Positions 60,233-64,000 of a DNA stretch of 64,000 nucleotides are shown here, piece by piece. The translations under genes and the position numbers were made by a program. The notes below the pieces were generated by a model. That model was given only the letters and a program-made list of their open reading frames with translations, had not been told where the DNA came from and did not search any database. Position 1 is the first letter of the stretch. Each line of letters begins with the position of its first letter. Source of the stretch: JBCBGF01 sp038526915 (GTDB taxonomy: Bacteria > Pseudomonadota > Alphaproteobacteria > Rhodobacterales > Rhodobacteraceae); assembly GCA_038526915.1 (NCBI GenBank), contig JBCBGF010000004.1:248001-312000 (forward strand), given 5' to 3'.

Positions 60233-61513
60233 TCAGGGCGCTGTCGACCAATCCGTAATCTTGCCCATTGAATTGCGCGGCAATTCAGCGCCAAGGGTGA
60301 AGCTCACCGGGCGCGCGGGTGCCGCGAGCTGCCCGCGCAGCCACGCCGACAGTTCCGCGACAAAAGCCGCCTCGTCTAGCAATTCAATTTCAGTTTGGGG
60401 CACGATGAATGCCTTCAAGCGGCCACTCTCTTCGCGGATCGCCGCCGCCTCGACCAGTGGCGACGCGAGCACTGTGGTGCGCACATGGTCAAGCGAGACG
60501 TTCACACCGGCAATCTGGATGGCATGATCCTTGCGGCCCGCCAATCGGAACGCGCGCTCATCCATCCAGACAAGCTCGTCTTGCAAGACAAGGGGCGCGT
60601 GGCGACGCGGAAACCGAATGGTGTCCCCGTCCCGCTCAAGATGCGGCATGAGGGCAAAAGGGTCTCCGGCTTGTTTGCGCCAGCCCAGTCCAGCTGTCTC
60701 AGTGGACCCAAAGATCTCGGTCAAAGATGTCAGGCCACTGTCGTCAAGCATCTCCCAAAGTTGGGCCGGCATCGGTGCGCCAGAGCTCAGACCCCGCGCC
60801 CCGGGCGGTAAGACGATCTGGTGATCCACCAGGGCCTGCCACATGGACGGCGTTGCGACGATCACGTCATCCGGTTGTAGGCGCCGTTCCAGCACCGTCG
60901 CCGGCCACCGTGCGGCATTGATGACATCGCAGCCCGTGCGCGAGCCAAGCAGCACGGACCAGAGAAACCCGTACATATGGTGCGCAGGCACCAGGGACAC
61001 GATCCGGTGGGGGGGCGGATCGCAAACAACTGGCGCCGTCGCAGTGACTTCCTCGGCCAGAGCCCGCAACAGGTGCGTGCAGGCTTTTGGTTGTCCAACG
61101 GATCCAGACGTCATGAACACGATCTTCGCCTCGCCGCCTACAGCGCTGAAGTGATGACCGATGAGATCGGCCCACTCCGCCAGTGTCTCCGCATGCATGA
61201 GGTAATCGTCGACACCGCTGGTCCCGAGGTCGAAAAAGCGCGAGACGGCCGATGCCGCGGACATTCGATCCAGGCTGTCGAGGTCTAAGCCCCTTTCACC
61301 AATCCTCGTATCGGCAAGCATCGACGCAGACCCACTGCGATAAAGCGCATGTGTCAAAACCGTGCGTTCTACGCCGCCTTCGGACAGGCTGGCATGGATC
61401 AGATCCCGTAAGCAGGCGAGAACACCGTCGCGGCAGACCGCGCGCTGTTGGTCGGATACGGTCTCAACGTCTGTCTGATCCGTGCCCGATATGCTTATCG
61501 CTTCATGCAACAT
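60233..61513 (-). CDS. p-Coumaroyl-CoA ligase for PYP chromophore activation (AMP-binding enzyme)
   Basis: 426 residues of the acyl-adenylate family. The phosphate loop is FMTSGSVGQPKACTH, then EIFGSTETAGLGWR and GRKDHAIQIAGVNVSLDHV. The catalytic lysine lies near the end in LPRNSMGKITDW. It activates p-coumarate to its CoA ester, the form that loads PYP in Rhodobacter. It is shorter than a plant 4-coumarate:CoA ligase. The ATG at 61513 starts inside the upstream gene by 11 bases; a frame longer by nine residues is possible. It lies two genes after pyp and just before gvpN. Confidence 0.88.
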   Translation of the reverse strand: MLHEAISISGTDQTDVETVSDQQRAVCRDGVLACLRDLIHASLSEGGVERTVLTHALYRSGSASMLADTRIGERGLDLDSLDRMSAASAVSRFFDLGTSGVDDYLMHAETLAEWADLIGHHFSAVGGEAKIVFMTSGSVGQPKACTHLLRALAEEVTATAPVVCDPPPHRIVSLVPAHHMYGFLWSVLLGSRTGCDVINAARWPATVLERRLQPDDVIVATPSMWQALVDHQIVLPPGARGLSSGAPMPAQLWEMLDDSGLTSLTEIFGSTETAGLGWRKQAGDPFALMPHLERDGDTIRFPRRHAPLVLQDELVWMDERAFRLAGRKDHAIQIAGVNVSLDHVRTTVLASPLVEAAAIREESGRLKAFIVPQTEIELLDEAAFVAELSAWLRGQLAAPARPVSFTLGAELPRNSMGKITDWSTAP

Positions 61514-62000
61514 CCAACTCGGCCATGATCTCACCGACAAGCCCTTGATAATGCTGACGCGCCGCTGCGATCTTTGCCTTCAAGTGCGCTGCGGTCGCCG
61601 CAAGCTCCGCCGCCGGCTGTCCGATGGTCTCCATCGCTGACCCGACCATGACGTCCTGCGCGGCGTCATAGGATTCAATCAGGTCCAGGGCGTGCTCCAA
61701 CGACGGGCACTGCCACGCTTCGACGGTGTCCTTTGTGTCTTCCGACTGATGGAACAGCCGGATGGCAACCGCGAAGTCTTTCTCAGCCGTTCGGTAGATG
61801 TTGATTTCGTACCAATACGGCAGCTCGGGCGTATAGCTCATGGCCATCGCCAGCTCGGAGCCCGAAAACCGCAGGGGCCGGGCCCCCGACCGGGCAATCC
61901 GAAACTCTCGGCTCGTCCCTATGGCAGGACCAAGTGCCGTGCCTTCGGCCATCATGGGCGGCATCGCTTCGGCCGCCTGATCTTCCATCGCGTATGACAT
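61503..62000 (-). CDS. Unrecognised protein of the pyp operon (165 residues)
   Basis: 165 residues, acidic. A central alpha/beta part (residues ~35-110, with YTPELPYWYEINIYRTAEKDFAVAIRLFHQ) resembles a small mixed sheet; the C-terminal ~45 residues are helical and Ala-rich (AAELAATAAHLKAKIAAARQ). There are no membrane segments. It is upstream of the ligase gene (overlap 11 bases) and follows the 174-residue gene after 12 bases. I do not recognise it. Confidence 0.8.
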   Translation of the reverse strand: MSYAMEDQAAEAMPPMMAEGTALGPAIGTSREFRIARSGARPLRFSGSELAMAMSYTPELPYWYEINIYRTAEKDFAVAIRLFHQSEDTKDTVEAWQCPSLEHALDLIESYDAAQDVMVGSAMETIGQPAAELAATAAHLKAKIAAARQHYQGLVGEIMAELDVA

Positions 62001-62012
62001 GGATATGCTTTC

Positions 62013-62537
62013 CTATGCTGCGTGTTTCAGAAAGGGCTGGATGGCCCGAAAGAGATCCTCACCAAGCCGCATGAACGCAGACAGGGGCGCTGCGCGCGTA
62101 TCCGGCCCCACCGGGTTTAGCCAACACCGCGCCGGCCCCGTCTCGTCCAGCAGGCAAAGGATGTCGGCCGCGGTCGATACGGCGCGGGCCTGAAAGATGG
62201 GTCGCCCTGGAACACCGGCCGGTGGAATGGCTGCCACATGCGCAACACAGGCGCCGTCACTCAGGCCGTAGACCGCAAGGCAAACCTCCCCTGCCCCCTC
62301 CCGCGCCGAAGTGCCGTTTCCGGAGACATCGACCAAGAGCCGAAGCACCTCAAACCCGACAACGATCATCGGACGATGGCCATCTCGGCGCAGCGTATAG
62401 CGTCGTGCGCCGGCCTGCGGGAGCTGGATTGCCGGCCCGCCGGGACGCGGTGCGGCACGACGGAAGCGCCCGGCAATCGCGCGCAACTCATCCGAGATCG
62501 ACACCTCGTAGTTTGCAGGCAGGTCCAAAGCTTCCAT
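62013..62537 (-). CDS. Unrecognised protein directly downstream of pyp (174 residues)
   Basis: 174 residues, starting MEALDLPANYEVSISDELRA. The N-terminal third is basic with an Arg/Pro-rich stretch (FRRAAPRPGGPAIQLP, RRYTLRRDGHRP), then come strands such as PMIVVGFEVLRLLVDVSGNGT and a hydrophobic C-terminal half (FMRLGEDLFRAIQPFLKHAA). Cysteines are few. The start was set at the ATG 11 bases after the pyp stop; a longer frame overlaps pyp. Function unknown; the position suggests a link to the photoreceptor. Confidence 0.72.
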   Translation of the reverse strand: MEALDLPANYEVSISDELRAIAGRFRRAAPRPGGPAIQLPQAGARRYTLRRDGHRPMIVVGFEVLRLLVDVSGNGTSAREGAGEVCLAVYGLSDGACVAHVAAIPPAGVPGRPIFQARAVSTAADILCLLDETGPARCWLNPVGPDTRAAPLSAFMRLGEDLFRAIQPFLKHAA

Positions 62538-62548
62538 CGCAGACGTGG

Positions 62549-62923
62549 TTAGACCCGCTTGACGAACATCCAGCAATGCTGGCCATCCGGCTGGGACTTG
62601 AGGTGGATTTTCACGCCGACCTGAGCGCCCTTGTAGGCAAACTTGTAGTCGAACATCACGTTGATCTGGCCGGTTCGGTGAAAGTTCAAGAACTCCCCAT
62701 GGAACCGTTTGCCTTTGGCGCACGGGGCGACGTCGTTGAAGAAGTCCTTTCCCAACATCTCTTCAGGCGTGCGGTTTGCGATCAAACCTTCTGCCTTGTT
62801 GTACTTTACGATCTTGCCATTGCGATCCAGCATGACCGCGCCGAATGGCAGGTACTCCGCGCGCTGCGGTTCGCGGGCCAGAATGTTATCCAGGTCCTGG
62901 CTGCCGAAGGGGATGATTTCCAT
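62549..62923 (-). CDS. pyp: Photoactive yellow protein (PYP)
   Basis: 124 residues of a single PAS-fold blue-light receptor. p-Coumarate attaches as a thioester to Cys68 in FNDVAPCAKG (Cys69 in the Halorhodospira protein). Tyr41, Glu45 and Arg51 match the chromophore-pocket Tyr42, Glu46 and Arg52; the Thr50 position is Ala49. The start MEIIPFGSQDLDNILAREPQ and the C-terminal QHCWMFVKRV look very close to Rhodobacter PYP as I remember it. It is soluble and cytoplasmic. It follows a 141-residue gene after 28 bases and precedes two unknown genes and the ligase. Confidence 0.97.
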   Translation of the reverse strand: MEIIPFGSQDLDNILAREPQRAEYLPFGAVMLDRNGKIVKYNKAEGLIANRTPEEMLGKDFFNDVAPCAKGKRFHGEFLNFHRTGQINVMFDYKFAYKGAQVGVKIHLKSQPDGQHCWMFVKRV

Positions 62924-62940
62924 CGTCGTATCCTTGTCTG

Positions 62941-62990
62941 AGACTTCTTGATTAGTCTTTCATTACAACGCCTTCCTCGTTTTCGAGGAA
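62941..62990. repeat. Two stem-loops in the region just upstream of pyp
   Basis: One perfect dyad is AGACT (62941-62945) with AGTCT (62954-62958); its arms touch the stop of the preceding gene. Another is TTCCTCG (62973-62979) with CGAGGAA (62984-62990) over a TTTT loop, within the last codons of that gene. Both are 18-67 bases before the pyp ATG on the minus strand. They might guide RNA processing that separates pyp from the first gene. Confidence 0.5.
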
Positions 62991-63377
62991 TGAATCGTTG
63001 AACGTCAATGACATGTCGTGGATGCGTCGGATGAGGTGCCCATCATAGTCCGACAGTAGCTTTTCGCGACCCTCGCTGGTCGCCCATTTGTAGTCGACCT
63101 TGCCAAGGCTCACGATGCATTGCGGGATCGTTTCGAACCTTTGCTTCAAGGAATATTTCGCATTGTCGATCTCGATCCCGGTCGCTTCCTCGAACTCCGA
63201 CAAGGCGACGAGGCTCTCAACCTCTGCCTCGGCTTCGATCTTGGCCGTGTTCGAGATGATCTCCGACGCGGCCATCAACACCCATTCGGGATGGTCACCG
63301 CGGACCACCAGACCAAGCGTGTCGTGGCGGAATTCAAACCGGCCATCGACCTCTTTCAATTGACCAATTTCGTCCAT
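62952..63377 (-). CDS. Unrecognised first gene of the pyp operon (141 residues)
   Basis: 141 residues, acidic, without membrane segments or signal peptide. It opens with DEIGQLKEVDGRFEFRHDTL, has a helical middle (AASEIISNTAKIEAEAEVES, SEFEEATGIEIDNAKYSLKQ) and a C-terminal part DYDGHLIRRIHDMSLTFNDS. AAGGAG lies before the ATG at 63377. It is the first gene of the run that includes pyp. I do not recognise the family; a PYP partner or regulator is a guess from position. Confidence 0.8.
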   Translation of the reverse strand: MDEIGQLKEVDGRFEFRHDTLGLVVRGDHPEWVLMAASEIISNTAKIEAEAEVESLVALSEFEEATGIEIDNAKYSLKQRFETIPQCIVSLGKVDYKWATSEGREKLLSDYDGHLIRRIHDMSLTFNDSFLENEEGVVMKD

Positions 63378-63527
63378 TCGCTGAATGCTCCTTCCGGTGG
63401 CATTGGCACTTCCTCAGTCCGCAGGGGCGAACGCCGCCCTCATAAACGGGTGGGCCTAAACGAATGGTTGAAGCTGCAACGGATTGTGAGAATATTTCTG
63501 GGTGAAGTGGTAAAGGGTGAGGGTGGT

Positions 63528-63692
63528 ATGCGTTTCAATGCCAGGCAGTCAGTTGAATTGCGTGTTCAGGAAAACGGGGCCGATGTTCTGGTCTACGCGT
63601 TTCGGGAAATTGGTGAAGCCGCCGATATGTTCGAATTCCTGCGCGAGTTTTTCCCCGGTGCACGCTTTGTGATCCAGCCACTTCGCCACTGA
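63528..63692 (+). CDS. Small unrecognised protein (54 residues), divergent from the pyp operon
   Basis: From ATG 63528, preceded by AAGGGTGAGGG, to the stop at 63692. It starts MRFNARQSVELRVQENGADV and ends FFPGARFVIQPLRH: two strands and a helix in a compact mixed fold with no membrane segment. In-frame codons extend further upstream without a clear start. About 150 bases lie between it and the first gene of the pyp run, so they may share a control region. Function unknown. Confidence 0.6.
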   Translation: MRFNARQSVELRVQENGADVLVYAFREIGEAADMFEFLREFFPGARFVIQPLRH

Positions 63693-63737
63693 CACCATTC
63701 ACGTATCACTAACGGCGCCGGTGCTATTGCGGTGCCG

Positions 63738-64000
63738 ATGAGCGATCTGTTGAACACTTCACCGATGCATTCGGGTGCCGACGGGCCACTTGCCGGCCCG
63801 TGGGAAAGTGTTGTTTGCCCCAGGCGCAAGGGGCCGCCGCTGCGGTTCAAGGGTGTGTGCTTGTGCCAGCACAGCTCAGGTGTGGCGCCGGACGGCTTCA
63901 CCATCACACTCTGGCGCCGCAAAACACCCGGCTTCGTCGCCGCTGTGACCGGGCCGGACGGCGCTGATGCCCGTTCGGACAAAACGCTGTCTGCCGTGAT
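63738..64000 (+). CDS. Hypothetical protein (partial, runs off the window)
   Basis: 87 residues of an open frame from ATG 63738 that continues past the end of the window. It opens MSDLLNTSPMHSGADGPLAG and contains a cysteine-bearing stretch (SVVCPRRKGPP, GVCLCQHSSG) followed by FTITLWRRKTPGFVAAV. No signal peptide or membrane segment is seen in the part available. I do not recognise it. It is 45 bases after the 54-residue gene, on the same strand. Confidence 0.55.
   Translation, partial: MSDLLNTSPMHSGADGPLAGPWESVVCPRRKGPPLRFKGVCLCQHSSGVAPDGFTITLWRRKTPGFVAAVTGPDGADARSDKTLSAV

Overview
The window is high-GC DNA from an alphaproteobacterium, most likely a member of the Rhodobacterales (Rhodobacter/Roseobacter type). 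Support comes from the TIGR02302-type protein, DUF6173 and an aa3-type oxidase subunit IV, a GcvA-like LysR regulator, and above all a photoactive yellow protein (PYP) and tyrosine ammonia-lyase that resemble the Rhodobacter proteins. Genes are tightly packed, with many ATGA/TGATG overlaps and several convergent pairs whose stop codons overlap. I saw no rRNA, tRNA, insertion sequence, prophage or CRISPR array. No gap longer than 300 bases lacks a gene.

Bases 1-50,300 are mostly housekeeping. In order: a degenerate dihydroorotase with pyrB; a uracil-DNA glycosylase and moaB; an RND efflux pair; a DsbD-alpha protein; yqgE and the threonylcarbamoyl-AMP synthase; a metallo-hydrolase; azlCD; a molybdenum-cofactor run (fdhD-mobA-mobB-moeA fusion); greA; ETF-ubiquinone oxidoreductase; a TPR protein with ispE; a polyprenyl diphosphate synthase; a GcvA-like regulator; phaA-phaB; an EAL phosphodiesterase; a TlpA thioredoxin; argH, two small lipoproteins, a DUF2834 protein and lysA; a TIGR02302-type protein; a zinc-ribbon PEPE-repeat protein; ftsEX-plsC; accA; a glycerate 2-kinase; and copA-cueR with a clear CueR operator. 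Next to copper export lies a chemotaxis pair: a membrane-free multi-PAS receptor and a triple-CheW protein.

Bases 50,400-63,700 form an accessory region joining buoyancy and light sensing. A complete gas-vesicle set is on the minus strand (gvpN, an 87-residue unknown, gvpO, gvpJ, gvpH, gvpF, gvpG, two GvpF/L paralogues, gvpS, gvpL, gvpK, a large acidic unknown, and gvpA with its own leader). On one side lie a 141-residue unknown, pyp, two unknowns and the p-coumaroyl-CoA ligase. On the other side is tyrosine ammonia-lyase. Tyrosine ammonia-lyase makes p-coumarate, the ligase activates it, and Cys68 of PYP binds it as chromophore. The whole photoreceptor pathway therefore brackets the flotation organelle.

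The most interesting material is this supercluster: five or six unrecognised genes in it, the predicted unusual chromophore pocket of PYP (Ala at the Thr50 position), dyads in front of the TAL, gvpA and pyp genes, and the multi-PAS chemoreceptor divergent from TAL. No computed similarity search supports these calls; all are from reading the sequence and remembered family features.
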